The notes beneath the pieces are model-generated. The model was not told the DNA's origin. It saw only the letters and a list, made by a program, of their open reading frames with translations, and made no database searches. A stretch of DNA of 64,000 bases, from assembly GCA_037013495.1 (NCBI GenBank), contig CM072810.1, forward strand, positions 80,770,449 through 80,834,448. Reading direction: 5' to 3'. The position numbers and the translations under genes were made by a program. Positions 10,979 to 23,393 of the stretch are shown piece by piece; the stretch's first letter is position 1; every line of letters starts with the position of its first letter. The stretch is from Hippophae tibetana. Its lineage: Eukaryota; Streptophyta; Magnoliopsida; Rosales; Elaeagnaceae.

Positions 10979-13873
10979 GGATTTATTGTTTTTGTCACAC
11001 CATTTCCGTTTTACTTACTTTCGATTTTATTCAAAAGTGCTGTAATGAAGTTATTGGTGCCCACCTAGGGTTATTTATTACTGTTTTCATTCAATCTATA
11101 TTCTTTAAAAAATATGAGAGAAAGAAAAATAAAATGGATACTATTCACATTTTCAAAAACAACAAAAAAATTAATGAATATGTGTCGCAACTATTAACTA
11201 TGATAATCTTGTACTCGTGTATTGAAACGACTATTATAATATATCAAATTGAAGATCGTATAGATTCACACATTATTAATTTTCCTTGCTTTGGAAACTC
11301 ATTTTTCTACACAAATTCCATCGTTTGCGTCACTTAAATAGGGTGTAAAGGTTTTGTTGCACCATTTCCGTTTTACTTCCTTTCGGATTTATTCAAAAGA
11401 CCTATAAAGTTGATATTGGGTCCGACCAAGGTTTATTTATTAATTTATTCAATCAATCTCTATTCTTTAAAAAATCGAAGAGAAGAGAAAAAGAAGGGAA
11501 TACTCCTCACATTTTCAAAAACAACAAAACATTTGATAAATATGTGTTCTAACTATTAACTGCGATAATTGTTTACTCCCTTATCGACACTAGAATTACA
11601 ATCTATCAAATCACAGATTGTACAGACTAACACAATATTAATATTCCTTGATTTGGAACTTCATTTTTGAACACAAATGGCATCATTTACATCACTTAGC
11701 AAGGATTTAATGTTTTTGTCACACCATTTCCGTTTCACTTACTTTCGATTTTATTCAAAGTGCTGTAATGAAGTTATTGGTGCCCACCTAGGGTTATTTA
11801 TTACTGTTTTCATTCAATCTATATTCTTTAAAAAATATGAGAGAAAGAAAAATAAAATGGATACTATTCACATTCTGAAAAAGAAAAAAAAATTTAATGA
11901 ATATGTGTCGCAACTATTAACTACAATAATATTGTACTCGTGTATTGAAACGACTATTATAATATATCAAATTGAAGATCGTATAGATTCACACATTATT
12001 AATTTTCCTTGCTTTGGAAACTCATTTTTCTACACAAATTCCATCGTTTGCGTCACTTAAATAGGGTTTAAAGGTTTTGTTGCACCATTTCCGTTTTACT
12101 TCCTTTCGGTTTTATTCAAAAGACCTATAAAGTTGATATTGGTTCCGACCAAGGTTTATTTATTAATTTATTCAATCAATCTCTATTCTTTAAAAAATAT
12201 AAGAGCAGAGAAAAAGAAGGTAATACTGCTCACATTTACAAAAACAACAAAACATTTGATAAATATGGGTTCTAACTATTAACTGCGATAATTGTTTACT
12301 CCGTTACCGACACTAGAATTACAATATATCAAATCACAGATTGTACAGACTAACACATTATTAATATTCCTTGATTTGGATCTTCATTTTTGAACACAAA
12401 TGGCATCATTTACATCACTTAGCAAGGATTTAATGTTTTTGTCACACCATTTCCGTTTTACTTACTTTCGATTTTATTCAAAAGTGCTGTAATGAAGTTA
12501 TTGGTGCCCACCTAGGGTTATTTATTACTGTTTTCATTCAATCTATATTCTTTAAAAAATATGAGAGAAAGAAAAATAAAATGGATACTATTCACATTTT
12601 CAAAAACAACAAAAAATTTAATGAATATGTGTCGCAACTATTAACTACGATAATCTTGTACTCGTGTATTGAAACGACTATTATAATATATCAAATTGAA
12701 GATCGTATAGATTCACACCTTATTAATTTTCCTTGCTTTGGAAACTAATTTTTCTACACAAATTCCATCGTTTGCGTCACTTAAATAGGGTGTAAAGGTT
12801 TTGTTGCACCATTTCCGTTTTACTTCCTTTCGGATTTATTCAAAAGACCTATAAAGTTGTAATTGGGTCCAACCAAGGTTTATTTATTAATTTATTCAAT
12901 CAATCTCTATTCTTTAAAAAATATAAGAGAAGAGAAAAAGAAGGGAATACTCCTCACATTTTCAAAAACAACAAAACATTTGATAAATATGTGTTCTAAC
13001 TATTAACTGCGATAATTGTTTACTCCCTTATCGACACTAGAATTACAATATATCAAATCACAGATTGTACAGACTAACACAATATTAATATTCCTTGATT
13101 TGGATCTTCATTTTTGAACACAAATGGCATCATTTACATCACTTAGCAAGGATTTAATGTTTTTGTCACACCATTTCCGTTTTACTTACTTTCGATTTTA
13201 TTCAAAAGTGCTGTAATGAAGTTATTGGTGCCCACCTAGGGTTATTTATTACTGTTTTCATTCAATCTATATTCTTTAAAAAATATGAGAGAAAGAAAAA
13301 TAAAATGGATACTATTCACATTCTGAAAAAGAAAAAAAAATTTAATGAATATGTGTCGCAACTATTAACTACAATAATATTGTACTCGTGTATTGAAACG
13401 ACTATTATAATATATCAAATTGAAGATCGTATAGATTCACACATTATTAATTTTCCTTGCTTTGGAAACTCATTTTTCTACACAAATTCCATCGTTTGCG
13501 TCACTTAAATAGGGTTTAAAGGTTTTGTTGCACCATTTCCGTTTTACTTCCTTTCGGTTTTATTCAAAAGACCTATAAAGTTGATATTGGTTCCGACCAA
13601 GGTTTATTTATAAATTTATTCAATAAATCTTTATTCTTTAAAAAATATAAGAGCAGAGAAAAAGAAGGTAATACTGCTCACATTTACAAAAACAACAAAA
13701 CATTTGATAAATATGGGTTCTAACTATTAACTGCGATAATTGTTTACTCCGTTACCGACACTAGAATTACAATATATCAAATCACAGATTGTACAGACTA
13801 ACACAATATTAATATTCCTTGATTTGGATCTTCATTTTTGAACACAAATGGCATCATTTACATCACTTAGCAA
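10979..13873 (+). repeat. Block II rearranged segment (I-K-N-K)
   Basis: Dimers u16-u19. u16 is I type with a unique GGATTTATTG start and AAAAATCGAAGAG in its B monomer. u17 is K type but carries TTTCACTTAC and the one-base deletion ATTCAAAGTGC typical of block III. u18 joins the CACACCTTATT mark of u15 to the GTTGTAATTGGG mark of u11. u19 is an ordinary K dimer. The segment looks assembled from pieces of neighbouring copies. Confidence 0.85.
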
Positions 13874-16045
13874 GGATTTAATGTTTTTGTCACACCATTT
13901 CCGTTTTACTTACTTTCGATTTTATTCAAAAGTGCTGTAATGAAGTTATTGGTGCCCACCTAGGGTTATTTATTACTGTTTTCATTCAATCTATATTCTT
14001 TAAAAAATATGAGAGAAAGAAAAATAAAATGGATACTATTCACATTTTCAAAAACAACAAAAAAATTAATGAATATGTGTCGCAACTATTAACTACGATA
14101 ATCTTGTACTCGTGTATTGAAACGACTATTATAATATATCAAATTGAAGATCGTATAGATTCACACATTATTAATTTTCCTTGCTTTGGAAACTCATTTT
14201 TCTACACAAATTCCATCGTTTGCGTCACTTAAATAGGGTGTAAAGGTTTTGTTGCACCATTTCCGTTTTACTTCCTTTCGGATTTATTCAAAAGACCTAT
14301 AAAGTTGATATTGGGTCCGACCAAGGTTTATTTATTAATTTATTCAATCAATCTCTATTCTTTAAAAAATCGAAGAGAAGAGAAAAAGAAGGGAATACTC
14401 CTCACATTTTCAAAAACAACAAAACATTTGATAAATATGTGTTCTAACTATTAACTGCGATAATTGTTTACTCCCTTATCGACACTAGAATTACAATATA
14501 TCAAATCACAGATTGTACAGACTAACACAATATTAATATTCCTTGATTTGGAACTTCATTTTTGAACACAAATGGCATCATTTACATCACTTAGCAAGGA
14601 TTTAATGTTTTTGTCACACCATTTCCGTTTTACTTACTTTCGATTTTATTCAAAAGTGCTGTAATGAAGATATTGGTGCCCACCTAGGGTTATTTATTAC
14701 TATTTTCATTCAAACTATATTCTTTAAAAAATATGAGAGAAAGAAAAATAAAATGGATACTATTCACATTTTCAAATACAACAAAAAATTTAATGAATAT
14801 GTGTCGCAACTATTAACTACGATAATCTTGTACTCGTGTATTGAAACGACTATTATAATATATCAAATTGAAGATCGTATAGATTCACACATTATTAATT
14901 TTCCTTGCTTTGGAAACTCATTTTTGTACACAAATTCCATCGTTTGGGTCACTTAAATATGGTTTAAAGGTTTTGTTGCACCATTTCCGTTTTACTTCCT
15001 TTCGGTTTTATTCAAAAGACCTATAAAGTTGATATTGGTTCCGACCAAGGTTTATTTATAAATTTATTCAATAAATCTTTATTCTTTAAAAAATATAAGA
15101 GCAGAGAAAAAGAAGGTAATACTGCTCACATTTACAAAAACAACAAAACATTTGATAAATATGGGTTCTAACTATTAACTGCGATAATTGTTTACTCCGT
15201 TACCGACACTAGAATTACAATATATCAAATCACAGATTGTACAGACTAACACATTATTAATATTCCTTGATTTGGATCTTCATTTTTGAACACAAATGGC
15301 ATCATTTACATCACTTAGCAAGGATTTAATGTTTTTGTCACACCATTTCCGTTTTACTTACTTTCGATTTTATTCAAAAGTGCTGTAATGAAGTTATTGG
15401 TGCCCACCTAGGGTTATTTATTACTGTTTTCATTCAATCTATATTCTTTAAAAAATATGAGAGAAAGAAAAATAAAATGGATACTATTCACATTTTCAAA
15501 AACAACAAAAAATTTAATGAATATGTGTCGCAACTATTAACTACGATAATCTTGTACTCGTGTATTGAAACGACTATTATAATATATCAAATTGAAGATC
15601 GTATAGATTCACACATTATTAATTTTCCTTGCTTTGGAAACTCATTTTTCTACACAAATTCCATCGTTTGCGTCACTTAAATAGGGTGTAAAGGTTTTGT
15701 TGCACCATTTCCGTTTTACTTCCTTTCGGATTTATTCAAAAGACCTATAAAGTTGATATTGGGTCCAACCAAGGTTTATTTATTAATTTATTCAATCAAT
15801 CTCTATTCTTTAAAAAATATAAGAGAAGAGAAAAAGAAGGGAATACTCCTCACATTTTCAAAAACAACAAAACATTTGATAAATATATGTTCTAACTATT
15901 AACTGCGATAATTGTTTACTCCCTTATCGACACTAGAATTACAATATATCAAATCACAGATTGTATAGACTAACACAATATTAATATTCCTTGATTTGGA
16001 ACCTCATTTTTGAACACAAATGGCATCATTTACATCACTTAGCAA
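13874..16045 (+). repeat. Block II HOR last copy (I-Y-N)
   Basis: Dimers u20-u22. The K-I-Y-N run u19-u22 repeats u12-u15 at a distance of 5067 bp (seven dimers), sharing AAAAATCGAAGAG (near 14367) and GTTTGGGTCAC (near 14943). u22 lacks the GGAAACTAA stop of other N units, so its 67-codon frame stays open (15477-15680). The unit after it is the rearranged u23. Confidence 0.87.
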
Positions 16046-17611
16046 GGATTTAATGTTTTTGTCACACCATTTCCGTTTTACTTACTTTCGATTTTATTCA
16101 AAAGAGTTGTAATGAAGATATTGGTTCCCACCTAGGGTTATTTATTATTTTTTTCATTCAATCTATATTCTTTAAAAAATATGAGAGAAAGAAAAATAAA
16201 ATGGATACTATTCACATTTTCAAAAACAACAAAAAATATATGAATATGTGTCGCAACTATTAACTACTATAATCTTGTACTCGTGTATTGAAACGACTAT
16301 TATAATATATCAAATTGAAGATCGTATAGATTCACACATTATTAATTTTCCTTGCTTTGGAAACTCATTTTTCTACACAAATTCCATCGTTTGCGTCACT
16401 TAAATAGGGTGTAAAGGTTTTGTTGCACCATTTCCGTTTTATCGTATAGATTCACACATTATTAATTTTCCTTGCTTTGGAAACTCATTTTTGTACACAA
16501 ATTCCATTGTTTGCGTCACTTAAATAGGGTGTAAAGGTTTTGTTGCACCATTTCCGTTTTACTTCCTTTCGGTTTTATTCAAAAGACCTATAACGTTGAT
16601 ATTGGTTCTGACCAAGGTTTATTTATAAATTTATTCAATAAATCTTTATTCTTTAAAAAACATAAGAGCAAAGAAAAAGAAGGTAATACTGCTCACATTT
16701 TCAAAAACAACAAAACATTTGATAAATATGGGTTCTAACTATTAACTGCGATAATTGTTTACTCCGTTACCGACACTAGAATTACAATATATCAAATCAC
16801 AGATTGTACAGACTAACACAATATTAATATTCCTTGATTTGGAACTTCATTTTTGAACACAAATGGCATCATTTACATCACTTAGCAAGGATTTAATGTT
16901 TTTGTCACACCATTTCCGTTTCACTTACTTTCGATTTTATTCAAAGTGCTGTAATGAAGTTATTGGTGCCCACCTAGGGTTATTTATTACTGTTTTCATT
17001 CAATCTATATTCTTTAAAAAATATGAGAGAAAGAAAAATAAAATGGATACTATTCACATTTTCAAAAACAACAAAAAATTTAATGAATATGTGTCGCAAC
17101 TATTAACTACGATAATCTTGTACTCGTGTATTGAAACGACTATTATAATATATCAAATTGAAGATCGTATAGATTCACACATTATTAATTTTCCTTGCAT
17201 TGGAAACTCATTTTTGTACACAAATTCCATCGTTTGCGTCACTTAAATAGGGTTTAAAGGTTTTGTTGCACCATTTCCGTTTTACTTCCTCTCGGTTTTA
17301 TTCAAATGACCTATAAAGTTGATATTGGTGCCGACCAAGGTTTATTTATTAATTTATTCAATCAATCTCTATTCTTTAAAAAATACAAGAGAAGAGAAAA
17401 AGAAGGAAATACTGCTCACATTTTCAAAAACAACAAAACATTTGATAAATATGTGTTCTAACTATTAACTACGATAATTGTTTACTCCGTTATCGACACT
17501 AGAATTACAATATATCAAATCACAGATTGTACAGACTAACACAATATTAATATTCCTTGATTTGGATCTTCATTTTTGAACACAAATGGCATCATTTACA
17601 TCACTTAGCAA
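16046..17611 (+). repeat. Junction dimers u23-u24 between blocks II and III
   Basis: u23 (start 16046) carries the same 1-base deletion (AAATATATGAATATG) and the same 120 bp duplication as u4. u24 (start 16889) carries TTTCACTTAC and the ATTCAAAGTGC deletion and has TTGCATTGGAAAC, linking it to units at 34240, 36409 and 38577. From here on most units are 723 bp. Confidence 0.88.
16322..16561 (+). repeat. Second 120 bp duplication, same breakpoints as 2448-2687
   Basis: The segment from TCGTATAGATTCACAC at 16322 to CCGTTTTA at 16441 is repeated at 16442-16561. Junction sequence (CCGTTTTATCGTATAG) and phase are identical to the duplication at 2568, so the two very likely descend from one event and were copied about 13.9 kb apart. 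Confidence 0.93.
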
Positions 17612-20502
17612 GGATTTAATGTTTTTGTCACACCATTTCCGTTTCACTTACTTTCGATTTTATTCAAAGTGCTGTAATGAAGTTATTGGTGCCCACCTTG
17701 GGTTATTTATTACTGTTTTCATTCAATCTATATTCTTTAAAAAATATGAGAGAAAGAAAAATAAAATGGATACTATTCACATTTTCAAAAACAAAAAAAA
17801 ATTTAATGATATGTGTCGCGACTATTAACTACGATAATCTTGTACTCATGTATTGAAACGACTATTATAATATATCAAATTAAAGATCGTATAGATTCAC
17901 ACATTATTAATTTTCCTTGCTTTGGAAACTCATTTTTGTACACAAATTCCATCGTTTGCGTCACTTAAATAGGGTTTAAAGTTTTTTTTGCACCATTTCC
18001 GTTTTACTTCCTTTCGGTTTTATTCAAAAGACCTATAAAGTTGATATTGGTTCCGACCAAGGTTTATTTATAAATTTATTCAATCAATCTCTATTCTTTA
18101 AAAAATATAAGAGAAGAGAAAAAGAAGGAAATACTGCTCACATTTTCAAAAACAACAAAACATTTGATAAATATGTGTTCTAACTATTAACTGTGATAAT
18201 TGTTTACTCCGTTATCGACACTAGAATTACAATCTATCAAATCACAGATTGTACAGACTAACACAATATTAATATTCCTTGATTTGGAACTTCATTTTTG
18301 AACACAAATGGCATCATTTACATCTCTTAGCAAGGATTTAATGTTTTTGTCACACCATTTCCGTTTCACTTACTTTCGATTTTATTCAAAGTGCTGTAAT
18401 GAAGTTATTGGTGCCCACCTAGGGTTATTTATTACTGTTTTCATTCAATCTATATTCTTTAAAAAATATGAGAGAAAGAAAAATAAAATGGATACTATTC
18501 ACATTTTCAAAAACCACAAAAAATTTAATGAATATATGTCGCAACTATTAACTACGATAATCTTGTACTCGTGTATTGAAACGACTATTATAATATATCA
18601 AATTGAAGATCATATAAATTCACACATTATAAATTTTCCTTGCTTTGGAAACTCATTTTTGTACACAAATTCCATTGTCTGCGTCACTTAAATACGGTTT
18701 AAAGGTTTTGTTGCACCATTTCCGTTTTACTTCCTTTCGGTTTTATTCAAAAGAGCTATAACGTTGATATTGGTTCCGACCAAGGTTTATTTATAAATTT
18801 ATTCCATAAATCTTTATTCTTTAAAAAATATAAGAGCAGAGAAAAAGAAGGTAATACTGCTCACATTTTCAAAAACAACAAAACATTTGATAAATATGGG
18901 TTCTAACTATTAACTGCGATAATTGTTTACTCCGTTACCGACACTAGAATTACAATATATCAAATCACAGATTGTACAGACTAACACAATATTAATATTC
19001 CTTGATTTGGAACTTCATTTTTTAACACAAATGGCATCATTTACATCACTTAGCAAGGATTTAATGTTTTTGTCACACCATTTCCGTTTCACTTACTTTC
19101 GATTTTATTCTAAGTGCTGTAATGAAGTTATTGGTGACCACCTAGGGTTATTTATTGCTGTTTTCATTCAATCTATATTCTTTAAAAAATATGAGAGAAA
19201 GAAAAATAAAATGGATACTATTCACATTTTCAAAAACAACAAAAAATTTAATGAATATGTGTCGCAACTATTAACTACGCTAATCTTGTACTCGTGTATT
19301 GAAACGACTATTATAATATATCAAATTGAAGATCGTATAGATTCACACATTATTAATTTTCCTTGCTTTGGAAACTCATTTTTGTACACAAATTCCATTG
19401 TTTGCGTCACTTAAATAGTGTTTAAAGGTTTTGTTGCACCATTTCCGTTTTACTTCCTTTCGGTTTTATTCAAAAGACCTATAAAGTTGATATTTGTTCC
19501 GACCAAGGTTTATTTATAAATTTATTCCATAAATCTTTATTCTTTAAAAAATATAAGAGCAGAGAAAAAGAAGGTAATACTGCTCACATTTTCAAAAACA
19601 ACAAAACATTTGATAAATATGGGTTCTAACTATTAACTGCGATAATTGTTTACTCCGTTACCGACACTAGAATTACAATATATCAAATCACAGATTGTAC
19701 AGACTAACACAATATTAATATTCCTTGATTTGGAACTTCATTTTTTAACACAAATGGCATCATTTACATCACTTAGCAAGGATTTAATGTTTTTGTCACA
19801 CCATTTCCGTTTTACTTACTTTCGATTTTATTCAAAGTGCTGTAATGAAGTTATTGGTGCCCACCTAGGGTTTTTTATTACTGTTTTCATTCAATCTATA
19901 TTCTTTAAAAAATACGAGAGAAAGAAAAATAAAATGGATACTATTCACATTTTCAAAAACCACAAAAAATTTAATGAATATGTGTCGCAACTATTAACTA
20001 CGATAATCTTGTACTCGTGTATTGAAACGACTATTATAATATATCAAATTGAAGATCGTATAGATTCACACATTATTAATTTTCCTTGCTTTGGAAACTC
20101 ATTTTTGTACACAAATTCCATTGTCTGCGTTACTTAAATAGGGTTTAAAGGTTTTGTTGCACCATTTCCGTTTTACTTCCTTTCGGTTTTACTCAAAAGA
20201 GCTATAAAGTTGATATTGGTTCCGACCAAGGTTTATTTATAAATTTATTCAATCAATCTCTATTCTTTAAAAAATATAAGAGAAGAGAAAAAGAAGGGAA
20301 TACTGCTCATATTTTCAAAAACAACAAAACATTTGATAAATATGTGTTCTAACTATTAACTGCGATAATTGTTTACTCCGTTATCGACACTAGAATTACA
20401 ATATATCAAATCATAGATTGTACAGACTAACACAATATTAATATTCCTTGATTTGGAACTTCATTTTTGAACACAAATGGCATCATTTACATCACTTAGC
20501 AA
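17612..20502 (+). repeat. Block III HOR copy 1
   Basis: This copy differs from the others in the B monomer of its b dimer (18696-19056). That B has ATTCCATAAATC, GAGCAGAG and TTACCGACAC, where copies 2-4 have ATTCAATCAATC, GAGAAGAG and AACAAGAAAAC. The following A therefore gains a 163-codon open frame (18923-19414) that the other copies lack at this position. Confidence 0.9.
19646..20137 (+). other. 163-codon open frame spanning B to A (not called a gene)
   Basis: It starts in the last third of a Bcag monomer and runs through the next A. It exists because the usual TTTTTGAACAC is TTTTTTAACAC here (a stop codon TGA becomes TTA) and because A carries the one-base deletion ATTCAAAGTGC. Related frames lie at 18923-19414, 22537-23028, 25428-25919 and 28319-28810, all in block III. 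The product would have a hydrophobic stretch followed by a lysine/arginine-rich stretch, as AT-rich sequence often gives. No family is recognised. A chance frame amplified with the repeat is most likely. Confidence 0.55.
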
Positions 20503-23393
20503 GGATTTAATGTTTTTGTCACACCATTTCCGTTTTACTTACTTTCGATTTTATTCAAAGTGCTGTAATGAAGTTATTGGTGCCCACCTAGGGTTATTTA
20601 TTACTGTTTTCATTCAATCTATATTCTTTAAAAAATATGAGAGAAAGAAAAATAAAATGGATACTATTCACATTTTCAAAAACAAAAAAAAATTTAATGA
20701 TATGTGTCTCGACTATTAACTACGATAATCTTGTACTCATGTATTGAAAAGACTATTATAATATATCAAATTGAAGATCGTATAGATTCACACATTATTA
20801 ATTTTCCTTGCTTTGGAAACTCATTTTTGTACACAAATTCCATCGTTTGCGTCACTTAAATAGGGTTTAAAGTTTTTGTTGCACCATTTCCGTTTTACTT
20901 CCTTTCGGTTTTATTCAAAAGACCTATAAAGTTGATATTGGTTCCGACCAAGGTTTATTTATAAATTTATTCAATCAATCTCTATTCTTTAAAAAATATA
21001 AGAGAAGAGAAAAAGAAGGAAATACTGCTCACATTTTCAAAAACAACAAAACATTTGATAAATATGTGTTCTAACTATTAACTGTGATAATTGTTTACTC
21101 CGTTATCGACACTAGAATTACAATCTATCAAATCACAGATTGTACAGACTAACACAATATTAATATTCCTTGATTTGGAACTTCATTTTTGAACACAAAT
21201 GGCATCATTTACATCACTTAGCAAGGATTTAATGTTTTTGTCACACCATTTCCGTTTCACTTACTTTCGATTTTATTCAAAGTGCTGTAATGAAGTTATT
21301 GGTGCCCACCTAGGGTTATTTATTACTGTTTTCATTCAATCTATATTCTTTAAAAAATATGAGAGAAAGAAAAATAAAATGGATACTATTCACATTTTCA
21401 AAAACCACAAAAAATTTAATGAATATATGTCGCAACTATTAACTACGATAATCTTGTACTCGTGTATTGAAACGACTATTATAATATATCAAATTGAAGA
21501 TCATATAAATTCACACATTATTAATTTTCCTTGCTTTGGAAACTCATTTTTGTACACAAATTCCATTGTCTGCGTCACTTAAATACGGTTTAAAGGTTTT
21601 GTTACACCATTTCCGTTTTACTTCCTTTCGGTTTTATTCAAAAGAGCTATAACGTTGATATTGGTTCCGACCAAGGTTTATTTATAAATTTATTCAATCA
21701 ATCTCTATTCTTTAAAAAATATAAGAGAAGAGAAAAAGAAGAGAATACTGCTCACATTTTCAAAAACAAGAAAACATTTGATAAATATGTGTTCTAACTA
21801 TTAACTGCGATAATTGTTTACTCCGTTATCGACACTAGAATTACAATATATCAAATCATAGATTGTACAGACTAACACAATATTAATATTCCTTGATTTG
21901 GAACTTCATTTTTGAACACAAATGGCATCATTTACATCACTTAGCAAGGATTTAATGTTTTTGTCACACCATTTCCGTTTCACTTACTTTCGATTTTATT
22001 CTAAGTGCTGTAATGAAGTTATTGGTGACCACCTAGGGTTATTTATTGCTGTTTTCATTCAATCTATATTCTTTAAAAAATATGAGAGAAAGAAAAATAA
22101 AATGGATACTATTCACATTTTCAAAAACAACAAAAAATTTAATGAATATGTGTCGCAACTATTAACTACGCTAATCTTGTACTCGTGTATTGAAACGACT
22201 ATTATAATATATCAAATTGAAGATCGTATAGATTCACACATTATTAATTTTCCTTGCTTTGGAAACTCATTTTTGTACACAAATTCCATTGTTTGCGTCA
22301 CTTAAATAGTGTTTAAAGGTTTTGTTGCACCATTTCCGTTTTACTTCCTTTCGGTTTTATTCAAAAGACCTATAAAGTTGATATTTGTTCCGACCAAGGT
22401 TTATTTATAAATTTATTCAATAAATCTTTATTCTTTAAAAAATATAAGAGCAGAGAAAAAGAAGGTAATACTGCTCACATTTTCAAAAACAACAAAACAT
22501 TTGATAAATATGGGTTCTAACTATTAACTGCGATAATTGCTTACTCCGTTACCGACACTAGAATTACAATATATCAAATCACAGATTGTACAGACTAACA
22601 CAATATTAATATTCCTTGATTTGGAACTTCATTTTTTAACACAAATGGCATCATTTACATCACTTAGCAAGGATTTAATGTTTTTGTCACACCATTTCCG
22701 TTTCACTTACTTTCGATTTTATTCAAAGTGCTGTAATGAAGTTATTGGTGCCCACCTAGGGTTATTTATTACTGTTTTCATTCAATCTATATTCTTTAAA
22801 AAATACGAGAGAAAGAAAAATAAAATGGATACTATTCACATTTTCAAAAACCACAAAAAATTTAATGAATATGTGTCGCAACTATTAACTACGATAATCT
22901 TGTACTCGTGTATTGAAACGACTATTATAATATATCAAATTGAAGATCGTATAGATTCACACATTATTAATTTTCCTTGCTTTGGAAACTCATTTTTGTA
23001 CACAAATTCCATTGTCTGCGTTACTTAAATAGGGTTTAAAGGTTTTGTTGCACCATTTCCGTTTTACTTCCTTTCGGTTTTACTCAAAAGAGCTATAAAG
23101 TTGATATTAGTTCCGACCAAGGTTTATTTATAAATTTATTCAATCAATCTCTATTCTTTAAAAAATATAAGAGAAGAGAAAAAGAAGGGAATACTGCTCA
23201 TATTTTCAAAAACAACAAAACATTTGATAAATATGTGTTCTAACTATTAACTGCGATAATTGTTTACTCCGTTATCGACACTAGAATTACAATATATCAA
23301 ATCATAGATTGTACAGACTAACACAATATTAATATTCCTTGATTTGGAACTTCATTTTTGAACACAAATGGCATCATTTACATCACTTAGCAA
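20503..23393 (+). repeat. Block III HOR copy 2
   Basis: Four dimers, 2891 bp, exactly one period after copy 1. Private marks include GTTACACC in place of GTTGCACC near 21602 and TTGCTTACTCC near 22538, which alters the second residue of the 163-codon open frame. Confidence 0.93.

Larger units (their letters stand above)
3015..16045 (+). repeat. Block II: 4-dimer HOR, 2896 bp, rearranged in the middle
   Basis: Dimers u5-u22 start at 3015, 3739, 4463, 5187, 5911, 6635, 7359, 8083, 8807, 9531, 10255, 10979, 11703, 12426, 13150, 13874, 14598 and 15322. Subtypes run I-Y-N-K, I-Y-N-K, I-Y-N, I-K-N-K, I-Y-N. I has AACAAAAAAATTAATG, Y has AAATACAACAAAAAA, N has AACAAAAAATTTAATG (most copies with GGAAACTAA closing the frame), and K has AAAAAGAAAAAAAAATTT. 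B monomers alternate B1 and Bcag, so the 2896 bp HOR contains a 1448 bp half-period. Successive full copies differ at only a few bases. Confidence 0.92.
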
